From positions 1,302,001-1,366,000 of the forward strand of contig NW_025408671.1 in assembly GCF_020360975.1 (NCBI RefSeq): a stretch of 64,000 bases of DNA. Direction: 5' to 3'. The first letter of the stretch is position 1; each line of letters begins with the position of its first letter. Below, piece after piece: positions 50,601 through 63,000 of this stretch. The notes under the pieces were generated by a model. It was not told the origin of the DNA, made no database searches, and saw only the letters and a program-made list of their open reading frames with translations. Origin of the DNA: Hirsutella rhossiliensis (lineage: Eukaryota; Ascomycota; Sordariomycetes; Hypocreales; Ophiocordycipitaceae). The position numbers and the translations under genes were made by a program.

Positions 50601-52640
50601 TAATATAATATATATTAGAGCTTCCCTTAGTATCGTAGGATACTATTAAATCTAGATTAAATAGTTCGCTATCTTAGTAAAACCCCTTATAGACCTATTA
50701 AAGAAAGAAGTCTATTAGGAATAGGGAGATAAATAAATAAAAGCGATAGCTGCCCTTAAGGAAGCTATTACTAATCTAGTCTTTCTAGTATCCCTCGACG
50801 TTAGCCTAGGAAGAGGAGATATTATTCTAATATATAATACTAGTTTGCTTAGCTAAGGGGCAGTCCTAATATAAATCGTCGATAGAAAGAAGCGCCCTAT
50901 AAGGTTCGAAAGTAGAACGTAGTTATTAGTAGAAACTAAATATAATACGATAAAGAGGGAGTATAGGGCAATATTAAGTATGCTTAGGAGACTAAAAATA
51001 TACTTATATAGCGTATATTTTATCCTAGAAACTAACGTATAGGTCTTAGTTAATTAACTAAAAGGTACCCTTAAAGACGTCCTTAGAGCTATAGTAACTT
51101 ACTAAATAAGCTATATTTTCCTCTTTAACTTTACTATATAATACGTCGAAGGTAAGAAAAATAGCGTAGCTAACGGACTCTTAAGAAAGCCTAAAGGACC
51201 TTTTAATATATTAAATAGGGAAATAAAAGGCGATATTAAAGAATTTATAGACTTTTACTTAAATATAGTATAAGGGACTAAGCTATAAAGGGACTACTTA
51301 AAGGAATTAAGGATAATTATAGACTTCCTTTAAATATTAAAACGGCCGGAGGGCCTTTTTAAATAAGACTATAGGAAGTTATATCTAAAGAGTCTAAATT
51401 TCTACGTTAAAGATTAGAAGCTTTAGCGACTTCTTAGGAAGGAAGAAAGGGGACTTATACTAGTCGTAGATAACCTAAAAGAACGGAAAAGGATTATCGT
51501 AAAGTACTACGCGTAAATAGGATATAAAGGACGATAAGTTATATATACGTTTATAAAGGATAAGTATTAGTAGGCTAGCCTTTAAAACGATATTTATAGC
51601 GTAATCTCTTCTTATAAAGAATATTAATACTTTACGACTAAGAGACCCTAAGAAGTTATAACCGCGACTACGCTTAGCTACCTTATAAGTAAGATTTACT
51701 TTAATAGCTAGTATATACTATTTAATTATAGGTATTTATACCTTATAAAAGCATAAGATAACCTTACTAGATAGGTAGAAGTAACCCTAGTTAAAGGAAT
51801 TACTATAAGAGCTATAACTAAATTTATACTCTTTATTATTTATAGGTACGGCGTAATACTATACGCTATAATCGATAGAGGGCCTAAAATAAAGAAAGAC
51901 TTTAAGTATATCCTAGAGGATATAGGTATTAAAGTTATCTAAACTTCGGTATATAATCTAAAAGCGAACGCGGTAGTAAAATAAGGGTACTAGATATTAA
52001 TAATAGTACTTATAAAAATAGCGGAGAAAAAGGGTAAGTAGATTAGATACCTTAACTAAGTAATCCTTATAGACTAAATAGTAGTTAAAGAGTCTTATAG
52101 AATATTAGCTTTTTACCTACTATATAGATAGGAACCGGTACTACCTCTTAAGGTAGAATACCTAACTTAGCGACTAATCGACTAAAACGAAGTAAAGATA
52201 AGAGAAGAATTATTAAAGGTATAAGTATAAGTTTTAAAAAGGAAAGAAAAAGATATAAAAGAAGCTAAGAAAAGAGTAATAAGATATCGGAATCGATTAG
52301 TAAAGAGGATAGATAAAGCTAATAAGTATACGATAAGGAAAGAAAGCCTATAACTTAGAGACCTTATCTTACTATTCGACGTAAGATAATTAAATAATCT
52401 AGGGAAGTAAGCTAAGTATTAGATAAGGTAGAACGGTCCCTTTTAAATAGTATCGCGCTTAGAGTAGTCTAAGGCGTATAGGATTAAGACTCTAAATAGA
52501 ATCGTACTTAATAAGATAATCCTAGGAGAGTATCTAAAGAAGTTTAAAAAGGATAAGGAAGGTTAGTAGTGCTTTACTAAGGACGACTAGTTACTTTAAG
52601 ATAAGATTACTCTCGATAAAAGGAGGAAGGAAGAAATAAT
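47664..52640 (+). pseudogene. Gypsy C: end of gag and pol (protease, RT, RNase H, integrase)
   Basis: Gag resumes after Gypsy B with Lys/Arg-rich sequence. The protease reads ALIDTKSKRNLITKRY near 48,620-48,670 (from an IDTGSExNLI motif). RT extends from about 49.95 kb (NPFFLVVKKDRG) through LLDLFLGYNQI near 50,140 to FLNNIGIKGP near 50,340; the DD of the catalytic box now reads NN, consistent with G-to-A change. RNase H follows (about 50.8-51.2 kb, AVLIQ, VEGKKNSVANGLLRKP). The integrase covers about 51.7-52.3 kb. The strand and order fit gypsy. Stops fall at former Trp and Gln codons. Confidence 0.8.
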
Positions 52641-54680
52641 AGATAAAGTAGATAATTTACTACTCTTACTAAGTAGAGAAGCCTTAGATTAGATAGTACT
52701 ATAGTTATAATAACTCCTTAATAAACCTTAAAAGGATTAAAGCTAGGAAGAAGAAGAAGAGTAACTATAGATACTTAAGAAAGGCCTAAGGTATACGATT
52801 AAGGTTTAGCTACTATAACTTAGTAAAGTAAAAAAGGATCTTTATATAGGAGCCCTAAAGACGCTAATCTAACGAGAAAAGGAGGAGGTAAAAAGGAGCT
52901 AGGGAGGAAAAGGTAGTAAAGATAAAGAATCTATAACTATCGTAAGAAGTATACTAGAACCTAACTAGTAACTAAGGCACCGTTTAACTATTTAATCGAA
53001 GGACGACTATAATAGCTAAGATATTTACGAGCGCTTTACCTACTACCTTATTATTTTAAATTTTCTACCTAAGGCTCCCTAAGTAAATAAAGATAATATT
53101 TCCTACCCTTCCTTAATAATAACCTACCTTTTACTACCTTAAAGAAGATAAATAGAGATATAATTAAATAATAAAGTAAGAAAACGAATATTCTTACTAC
53201 CTACCTCCCTTAAGAATAGGAGTTTTTACTTTATAAATAGGGACGTTTATTTTTTATTAAAGAGGGAGAGACCTACCGTAGCGAAAATAAACGCGCTTAT
53301 AAGATAAATTTTAATATATTTTCGACTTATTAGATTAAACGTATATAACCTTAAGAGAAAAACCTTTACCGCTAAAGATAGCGACTAGAAAAGGCTACCT
53401 ACTCCCGGTAAACCTATTATAGACTACTATAAAGCGAACTTAAAGACTATTTAATTATTACTTAAGAGAGAGCTCGTTAAACCTATATAATCTCTTTCTA
53501 GGTAAAACGGGCGTAAGGTTAATTTCCTCCCTTTCCTTTAAATCCTTAGTAGGACTAAAGGGATTAAGGATATTATAAAGAAGATAAGGGGCGGTCTCGT
53601 TACTAATATACTTATCGTAAAATTTATTAGTCTTAAGGTCGGTACGGAAATTATAACTATATATATAGTTAGCGAATCTATTAAGGTTATAAGTAGCCCT
53701 ATAGTATCTAAGGAAGTACTACTATTTATAAACGGGCGCCTTAGTCGAATCCTAGATATAGTTAGCGTAAGAACCGCTAGTAGTGCTTAAAAGAGAGATA
53801 TACTTATAAAAAGGAAATATAATATACTTATAAGTAGAAGTTATAGTTATTTAATAAGTTCGAATATACCCTTAATAAAGGCGAGGATTATAAGTTCTAT
53901 ATAAAGTAATTAAGACTACTTAAGAGTATTCTTATTACTTTAAACTAAGCTAAGAAAAGAAGTATCTACGCGGATAAGCGATTTCTATAAGGATATAGGT
54001 TACTAGCTAACGTCTATAATAAAGGGTATAAAAGACGATTTAATTATACCGACCTAGCGTGCTCTTAAAAAGGTAAGAGAGAGGAGAGCGACCGCGCGCT
54101 TTAATCCTAACGATATTAAGAGCTTCTAATAGAACCTATAACTAAAAGGCAATTTCTATATAAATTAAAAACCCTTAGTAACCGATATTATTTCTACTAT
54201 AGACCTAGGTCTTAAAGTAACTATAGATCTATAAAAGAAAACGGTTAAAACGAGCTAAGCGAGATTAAATAAGTTAGATAGTCGTTACTTAAAAGTACTT
54301 TATATAAAGAGGAAAGACCTTAGTACGATAATTCTAAGTAAGAAGAGTAGTAGTAATAAGGGAAGGTTATAAAAGAGTAGTTAAAGAGAGGTTAACGATA
54401 TCTAGCAGCTCTTTAGTTTTAAGTTTAGCGGTCTTACGAGATATAATAAGGAAGAAGAGGTAGTTATAAAAGGAGAAGATAAGAGGTAGCGGTCTAAAGA
54501 AATAAAGAAGATAGAGGAGAGAAGAGGAAGAAGAGAAACGGAAAAAGTAAAGAGGAGAAGAAAAGGGCGGAGATTAAATAGCTTACTAATCGATAACTAG
54601 TAAAAGAAGCTATTTAAGCGTAACCCCTAAATACGCCTAAGACCTTACCGCTATAAAGGCTAGCTAAAGTAACTAATAAC
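52641..54680 (+). pseudogene. Unassigned coding-like sequence downstream of pol in Gypsy C (first block)
   Basis: Beyond integrase the plus strand stays coding-like for about 2 kb. Legible pieces include INRDVYFLLKRERPTVAKIN, GKPIIDYYKANLKTIQLLL and, near 54.45-54.6 kb, a highly charged Lys/Arg/Glu tail (KKIEERRGRRETEKVKRRRK). It could be a Pol C-terminal extension or a separate ORF. I recognise no family. Confidence 0.45.
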
Positions 54681-54716
54681 TATATGCTTTAATAACTATT
54701 TATTCCTTTTACTATA

Positions 54717-54769
54717 TCCTCCTTCTTCCTTCCTTCTTCTTCCTTATATATATATATATATATATATAT
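54717..54769. repeat. Polypyrimidine tract followed by (TA)n microsatellite
   Basis: A CCTTCTTCC-type pyrimidine run (54,717-54,744) is followed by 12-13 TA units (54,745-54,769). It separates the two extra coding-like blocks of Gypsy C. Confidence 0.8.
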
Positions 54770-54949
54770 TCTATACGCTTCCCTACTTATAACGATCCCC
54801 TCTACTAATATAACTCTTATATATATATATAATACTTAGCCTCTTAGCGTTATAACTTAGAACTACTTACCCTAACTATTTAATCTTATCTTCTCTCTCT
54901 CTTTTACTTACTCTACCCTTTCCTAAGATATAGCGGCGAACCTAAATAG

Positions 54950-57460
54950 CATCCTAGGCTTAGCTATAGACCTTCCTAAGAATACCGCTATCTTCTTTAG
55001 CGTACTACTATTTAGGAGTAGGAGCTTTATTTTACTTACTTACTATAGCGAAGTTAAAGTAAAAGGTAGCGAAGGGCGCTTTTATACTAAAGATAAGGAA
55101 AAGTTTATAAACTAAGACCGACGAGACGTTTATAGGTAGAAGTAACCTCCTTAGTACGTCTATAAAGATCGTTAGCACTTAATACTAACGGGCCCTATTA
55201 AGCGGCGGGATATTACCCTTAAAGACGCTTAGATAATATATAAGGGCGTTAAAAAAATAAATAGATTTGCTAGGAATAAGGCCCGCTAAGAAGAGTATAT
55301 CGTCGATATATATAACTTTCTCTATAAAGCTATCGATAAACGATAGGCTATAAGCTTTAGCCTTAGCGCGATAATTAAAATCTTAATAAGAGGTATTAAG
55401 AACGTAGTATACCTTACCCGCTATCGGTTTATACTAACTATTAAAAGGAACCTATCGAAGATATAAAAGATAGATATAAAAAGTACTATAAATACCTAAA
55501 TAATAAGGAGTATCTAATTAAGTTTACTACTCCTACCTTCGATTTTAGTCGCTTTATATATAAACGAAGGTATATAACTAGAGTTATTAACTTTTTAGCA
55601 GGTATAAATAAAGGGGGACTCTACTAAGGGGCGTTCCTCTAAGACTATAGAGAAGGAAACCTAGTTGTTTTTAATACTTAAAAAGAGGGACGATATACTA
55701 GACTCTATACGTTCCTATAAGTATAGCGGTAGTTTCTTTATATCCTCCGAGTTCCTTATAACTTTACCTATACGCTAGTCTCTTATACCGCTTAGTAAGA
55801 AAGGTAGGAATATAGCTACTTAGCTTTAATAATAATTTAATACTAGGTTAAAGGCATAGTTAAGCTATGCCTTAAGATAATTAAATAGCGATGCCTAAAA
55901 GTTAAAGTAATTCTAGAGTAAAGGTATAGGGTAACGTAAGAAGCCCTATAAATAGATAAGATCTTATACTAAGACTAGTATTTCTTTAAGCTAGATAAGA
56001 GGATAAGTATAAAAGGCTATATCGATAGGCTAATATATAGAATCTAAGCCGTTACGGTAAACGAGCTTAATTATATATAAGCGATATTATAGGGCGGTAG
56101 AGTTTCCTAGTAGTTTAATAGCGGGGTTAAACGACTATAACGGATACTATCTAATTAAGGTTTAATAACCTTTAGCGGAGTCTTTCTTATAAGGATTCCT
56201 AGGAGCGAGCGGATTTACCGATATAACTATATTATCTTAGGAGACTAAGAAGAATAAGACCTTTAGAAAGTCCTAGAGGTAGTTAACCTCCTAGATAGGC
56301 CTACTAGATAAAGACTACTACTTTAAAGAGATATAGAACTAGCTTATATAGTAAGGAAAGTAAGAAAGGAGCTATCTATACTAGCTACCTTTATAGAGTA
56401 ACTTAACCCGATCGCTTAAGCTACGCGCGGTTTCTTTACGAAACTCCTCCTTAAAAAGACCCCTAACTATCTAATTACGCTAATAGGAATTAAGAATAGA
56501 CCTAGTCCTTCGTTACCTTAAGAGTTAACTAAATCGAGCTCCTTATCTAAACTAAGTAGCCTTTCCCTAAGTAACCTTAAGATAGGATCCCTACCTTAGA
56601 GCCTATAAAGGAGAGAGCTAAGCGCCCTTACTAGTCCCTTTATCTATACTAAAACGATGCCTTTATTCTCCCCCTTTAATATATAGCTAATTAGGCTTAC
56701 TCCTCGCCTACTACTAATAACTCCTTTAAACGTATAAAGGAGCAAAAGACTTATAACTATACCTCCGCTAATAACTTAATAAGGAGCTAGTAAGGAAGAA
56801 AGGTAGATAGCCTAACTACTAACTCGCCCTAGTACTCTAAAATTACTAAGCGCTCGGTTAATTACCTTAAGGCTAAAGACTCTAATAACGCCTATAGTAC
56901 GCCCCGTTACTCCTTAGAAATAAAGTATAGTAATAGCCTCTCTAGATACGGTCCCTATAAGGTTTATACTAGGTTTTAAACCCTCCTAGGTCGAAGGAGT
57001 TAAAAACCTAGGAATATATTAGAACTACCGCTAAGATATTAATAACTATAATTCTATATATTTACGTAGGACTACTAGTAACGCGATAACGATTAGCCTA
57101 TAAGACTTTATAGCTTATTTAATCTAGCTATACCTAAAGCTATAAACTAGTAAAGACGCTAACTACTTTATTTCCCTAACGCCCTTAGGAATAATAAGCG
57201 TAAATACTTAGGAGCGTATATAAGGGGCAGTAAATAATTATTTAAAGAAGGAAGTATATAAGTAAAAATAGGAAAGAGCTAAATAAGTAGCTTATAGGAA
57301 AAGGGAGGAATAAAGGACGTAAAGGGAAAGGATTATAGTAAAGGAGAAAGGTTCTATCGATAGTTTATTTACTTACTTATATACTTAGGAAGAGAACCTT
57401 GCCCGTTATTATCGCGCCTTTTCCGTTAGTATCCTAGGTCGGAAAGTCGCTAAGGAGGAG
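54950..57460 (+). pseudogene. Unassigned coding-like sequence next to the 3' LTR of Gypsy C (second block)
   Basis: About 2.5 kb of plus-strand coding-like sequence. Near 55.05-55.5 kb pieces read GRFYTKDKEKFIN, LTGPIKRRDITLKDA, EYIVDIYNFLYKAIDKR and IRGIKNVVYLTRYRF. Near 57.35-57.46 kb an acidic/basic segment (GSIDSLFTYLYTQEENLARY) runs straight into the LTR. Stops are mostly TAG/TAA in place of Trp/Gln. No retroelement domain is recognised, so it may be an accessory ORF, an acquired gene or an older nested element. Confidence 0.45.
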
Positions 57461-57838
57461 TTTAATAGGTAAGATTATACCTCTATAAATATTAGCCCGT
57501 TAAGGGGGGGATAAGACCCCTAGTACTCCCCTTCTAACTTACTTTTAAGTATACTTAAAGGCGTTATAAAGACCTCGATTATCTAATTAAGTATCTTCTT
57601 TAATTATAGTTAATTTTTATTTTTATTTTTCCCCTTTGAAGTAGATGCCGCTAGTTACGCGACTCTAGTAAAGATAAAGAGGTATAGAGAAAAGAAATCT
57701 CTAAGACTTATATTTATAACCTAAGGCCCTTAGAGCTATATATAGGCTAAATAATTAAATAATTATATAGTTAATTACTCTACTAATCCTTAGCTACGTG
57801 CTATATATACTTTAGGTATATACCCTCGTCCCTATTAA
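57461..57838 (+). repeat. 3' LTR of Gypsy C
   Basis: 378 bp matching 31676-32053. The AGTAG duplication follows at 57839-57843, after which Copia D reverse transcriptase resumes. Confidence 0.82.
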
Positions 57839-57843
57839 AGTAG

Positions 57844-59300
57844 GTCTTATCTATAAGACTAATAAATATAGCTTCCTTTAAAAGTATAAAGCTTAGCTAG
57901 TTATCTATAAGAACTAATAAGAAAAAGGGGATCTTCTTACTAAGGTAACTACCTTAGTAAGGATATCTTTTCGGACTATTATAGCTATAGTAGTAGAATT
58001 CGACCTCGAACTTAATTAAATAGATATAGTTAACGCCTTTATTAACTACCCCCTTAAGGAAAAAGAAGTTATTTATATACGACTTCCTCTTAGTTTCTAA
58101 TAGCTAGGAAAGGTTCTATAGCTTAGAAAAGCTTTATATAGACTATAAATATTACCCCTTCTTTAGTAATAATATTTAATAGGTTGCCTTAAAGCCCTAG
58201 GCTTTAAGAAAGTCCCTTAGGAACTATATATAATATAGAAGGGTAAAGTTATAGTCTTCTTTTATATTAATAATATTATCTAGGCCTACTTAAAAGAGGA
58301 AGAAGTAACTATTAAGGAGGCTATATAAGGCCTATAATAAAGGTATAAGATAACTAGGCTAGGGGAGCTAAAGTAGTTCCTAGGGATATAAATCCTTTAG
58401 AATAGATCCTAATAGACTATCTAGCTTACTTAGGACGCCTATATCGATAAGGTCGCTTATAAATTCCTTCTTAATTCCTATAAAAAGAAGCTTCCCTTTA
58501 CGCTTATATTAAACGAAGAGCTTTTACTTAATCTATCCTTTTAAGCTAGGGAGTAAGAGAAATACTAATATTAATAAAAGGTAGGCTCCCTACTTTTTTT
58601 TAGCTATTTCTACTAGACCGGATATCTCTTTTACGGTCTCTTAGCTAGCTAGGTATAACTAGAATCCTAGCCCTAGGCACTAAGAAGTAGTAGACTAAGT
58701 AATCCTTTATCTCTATTTAATAAGATTATATAGTCTATACCTAAGAGGGTAAGGAAGGAAACTAGCTACTAAAATCTTCCTTTATTTAAGCGATTTATTC
58801 TTTATAGATAATTCCTTAGATAGAAAAAGCTTATAGGGGTATATTATATCCCTTTTTAAAGGAACTATTACTTAGAGAGCTTTAAAGTAAGCTATTATTA
58901 TAATCTCGAGTATAGAGGCAAAGCTCCTAGCTCTTTTAAAAGCGTTAAAAGAAGCGAATTTCCTTAGCCGGCTACTAATATCTCTATAACTATAAATTCC
59001 GACCCTATTAGCTATAAAATATAATAATATATAGACTATATAAATTCTTATAGAGGAAAATAGTAAGCTATCGACCTAGCTATAGTATATCGATATCTAC
59101 TAGTATTAGTTACGCTAAGAGGTCTAAACGGGACTTATTTCTATCTATTAAGTTCTAATAGTATTAATAAAAGCTAACGGTCTTACGAAGTCCTTACTAA
59201 AGTAGAAGCTAGCTATCTTTTTATAGTAAATTAGGCTAGAAGAGGTTTAAGAGAAGCTATCCTTAGAAGCCCGCTTTAAGAGTCTATAAGAGGAGCTAAT
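57844..59300 (+). pseudogene. Copia D, downstream part: RT and RNase H
   Basis: The frame resumes with a copia RT block: EKGDLLTKVTTLVRISFRTI (57,925-57,985), a QIDIVNAFIN box, then IYIRLPLSF, LGELKQFLGIQIL and RNase H to KANGLTKSLLKQKLAIF near 59,210 (from the ADGLTKPL end motif). The YVDD box region reads FFYINNII (about 58,258-58,281). It is the continuation of the part ending at 31,675. A one-base frame discrepancy near the junction may be an old indel. Confidence 0.72.
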
Positions 59301-60095
59301 AGTACGTAGGAGGAAGGAGACGTCTATAGCTAAAGAGAGGAATTAGGACTTATCCTAAAGGAGGGCCCCTAGCTTAATTAAGACTTATTCTTCTTAAAGG
59401 CCCCCTTTTTAGGGACTTATCCTTAGAGAAGCCCCCCTTTCTTATAGGACTTAATTTCCTCCTTAAGGCCCCTTTTCCTAAAGTAGGTCTAAAAGAGCCT
59501 AGGGCTAAAACCCGGATTTCTCTAGTAAGGGATAAGTATAGACTAAGACCTCCTTTATACGCTTACCGGCCTAGGTATTTAGCTTTACCCTTTCTATAAG
59601 GGCAGGCTATAGCTAAGGGGGTATATCGCGAAGCGTAGCTTAATTTCGTAGTTCTTAGAGATATCCCTTAGTACGAGGGACCTAGGAAGCTAAAAAACAG
59701 GTTTTAAGGAAGGACCTAAAAGGAGGTATAGAGAGGAGGGTAGGGGGTAAGAGGGGAAGTAGAAGTAGTAATAGCTTCTTATAGAGGTAGCGAAAGATAA
59801 GACGGAAGTGCTAGTAACGGCTAGAAAAATGGGGAAAAACTAGTAAAAAGCTTAGTAGTTAAAAGGATATTAATAGCTTCTTTAAGTAGGATCTTCTTTA
59901 TTAATTAAGATACTAGATAGGTATAAAGAGGGGAGTTAGATAGAGGAAAGAAGGATAATTAAGGCAATATAATAATTATTCCCCTACTATAATTACTACC
60001 CCTATAAGAATTAAATCTCTCTGCCTTACCTATCTAACCCCTTACTTTTAACTTTACCTTTATATATTTTTTATATACTTCTTATATCTCTCTTC
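59301..60095. other. RIP-mutated region between Copia D and Gypsy E
   Basis: This probably holds the 3' end and LTR of Copia D and the leader of Gypsy E. A purine tract GCTAAGGGGGTA at about 59,612-59,623 could be the priming tract of Copia D. No matching LTR was found, so boundaries are not set. Confidence 0.4.
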
Positions 60096-63000
60096 GCGAG
60101 AAATTCGTTAAGGAAATACTACTAATTCGATTAATAACTAGTAAGCTAGCGATATACTTACTAAGGGCTAAACTAAGGGATATTATTAAGGAAGAGGATC
60201 TTTTACTTAATTAGGAATTATATATTTTTAATATAATAAGCTAGGATACCTATCTATAGAATATACTAATTCTTTAAAGGTAGAAACCTTAGTAAAAACT
60301 CTTAAAATTAATACCGTAAAATAAGGAAAAGATAAGATATTAAGGTAAATGCCTCTCCCTTAGTAAACTTAATACTTATAAGATAGTTACTTAAAACTCT
60401 TATAATAATATTAAAGTAAAACCTTACTAAAGTCCTTATATACTTAGATACTTATAGTATTATTAACCTTATAAATATATACTTTACTTAATAATAAGGA
60501 TTACTATAAGTAGCGCTATTATACCTTAAGTTATTAAGGCTTAGTAATAGTAAGGTAAGGGAGTATAAAGTATAGTTAGTACTACTTTAAATAATAAATA
60601 TAAGAGGTACTAAAAAGATAATTACTTATTTCTATATTAGTATTAATAAGTTAACGCTAAATAATTAAGTATTAATCCTTTTATTAGTTACTACCTTAAA
60701 GAATAAGTATATTTATATTATTTTATAGAAATAATAGTAGTAGTTTAAGTATTAACTAGGTAGCGAAACCTTATAAAAATATTATAGATTCTTTTAAGAA
60801 TATAGGAATAAAGTAAGGGTATATATAATAGCGCTTAATCCTAAGCTAATCCTACTATTAGATAAAGATAAAGATAAAGGGGTTTTATAAGAGAAATAGG
60901 CCGAAATCCTACTAACTTTTTACTAGTTTAAAGATACTTTTTTAGCTAATAAATCTAACTTAATACTAGCTAGAAAGGGAATAAGTTACTTAATTAATTT
61001 AATCCTTAATATAGAACCCCTTTATAGACCGATTTACCCTTTATTATAAAGGGAACTCTAAGTATTACGCGACTAGATCTAAAACGCAATAAAAAGAATA
61101 ATAATCTAAGAGTTAAAGAGCTTAGCTAGGGCGCCTATCCTTTTTATTTTAAAGAAGGATAGTACCTTATAGCTATATATAGACTACTAAGGACTTAACT
61201 AGGTTATATAAAAGAATCGGTACCCTTTACCTTTTATTTTAGAGATTATTAACTGCTATTAAAGAGCTAAGTAATTTCTAAGATTAATATATAGAATATA
61301 TATTAATATATTTAAATTTAAAAAGGAGATAAATAAAAAACTACTTTCTAAACGTATTATAAATATTTTAAATACTTAGTAATACCTTTTAGACTTACTA
61401 ATATACTAGCTATATTTTAAAGCTATATTTATTAAGCGCTTAAGGGGCTTATAAATATAATCTATATAGTTTACCTTAACGATATCCTTATATACTTTAA
61501 GATAAGAAAAAAATATACTAAATACTTAAGATAAGTAATAGAAAGGCTAAGGGCTATAGAGCTCTATATAAAACTATTAAAGTATATCTTTTATTAATAG
61601 TTAGTTAAGTTCCTTAAGTTTATTTTATCTATTAATAGGGTATTAATAGACCCTTAATAGGTAAAGGTAATAGCTTAATAGCTTAAACTTATAACCTATT
61701 ATAATATTTAAGTTTTCCTTAGATTCTATAATTTTTACTAACGATTTATATATAAGTATTTTAGAGTTATAGCGCCCCTAACTATACTATTAAAGGGGAG
61801 TAAGAATAAGAAGAAGCTAAGGAGTATAGAGCTAAACCTTACTAAAAAGGCAGCGTTTTAAGCTCTTAAGGTTACCTTTTAAAGAGCCCTACTCCTTTAA
61901 TATTATAATCTAAAAAGATATATTTATATCGAAATAGATATATTATAATTTAGGATAGTAAGGATTATCTTTTAACTTAATAATAAAGGGCGTTACTATT
62001 TAATTATATTTTAATTAAGGAAGTTTACTAAAGCTAAACTTAATTATAGTATTCTAGACTAAGAACTATTTACTATCGTTAAGTTATTTAAATACTAGCG
62101 ATATTATATTAAAGGGGTAGTATATAAAGTAAAGGTATTATTAAACTACTATAACCTTTAAACGTTTATATACTAAACCTCCTTAAATAAAAGGTAAGTA
62201 AGATAGTATATATATTTAGTACTATTTAACTTTATAATTAAGTATTATATAAGTAAATTAAACTTAGCGGACGCGCTATTAAGAATACTTAGATATAAAG
62301 GCGAGAAGCCTTTATTTATAAAACTATTACTAAAGCTATAAGCAAAGCTAGCTACTATTAATACTATATCTATATAGAGAAATAATAAGGCGTTTTTATA
62401 GGTAAAGAGATACTTAATCTTAAGTTAATATAAGCATAGTAAAGTACCTTTATATAAGGATAATATATAAGCTTATTTATTGCGAAACTATAATAATTTA
62501 AGCGTAAGACTTAAATAATTAGCTAATTAGGCTAAAGAGAGAGCTAGTTATAAATAGTTACTCTTAAAGAATACCGCTAAAGAAGCGGCTTACTATATAA
62601 AGGTTTATATAGTAGAAGTTCTAAAACTATTACTAGAGTTATTAAAACATACTTAGTCGGTTAATATATTAATTAGTAAGCTAAAGGAGACTAAAGACTT
62701 CTTAAAAAGAAAGGGTTTCTAGTTAGTACGCTTAAATAAACTACTACTATAAAAGGGTTATATTATAGTACCTTTAAAGGTAGCTTTATATTAAGAGCTA
62801 ATATAGCTCTTTTATAACGATCTATTAGTAAGATACTTTAGCTCTTAATATACTAGCGAACTATTAATAAGGAACTTCTATTAAGATAGAATAATAAAAG
62901 ATATAAATAAATATATCTAGTTATACCTAGTATATTAAGGTATAGTATCTAAGAAGCATCGCCCTTATAATATTATATAATCGTTATTATATCCTATACG

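Larger units (their letters stand above)
31676..57838 (+). mobile_element. Gypsy C: very large LTR retrotransposon, plus strand, split by Gypsy B
   Basis: Two 378-bp LTRs of equal length (31676-32053 and 57461-57838) begin TTTAATAGG and end CCTATTAA, an inverted pair of ends, and are flanked by AGTAG. Subtracting Gypsy B with its nested Copia leaves about 12.6 kb. The pol type is the fungal gypsy group whose RT has a FLDDIGVKGP-like block (here FLNNIGIKGPDITY, about 50,330-50,370). The element is inserted into Copia D, splitting its RT. Roughly 4.5 kb of coding-like sequence beyond integrase is unusual. RIP has destroyed all frames. Confidence 0.82.

Noticed and set aside
54745..54769. TA repeat and AT-rich block as a centromere or origin
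   Set aside because: The AT richness is explained by RIP of identified retroelements. A simple TA run is not evidence of either.
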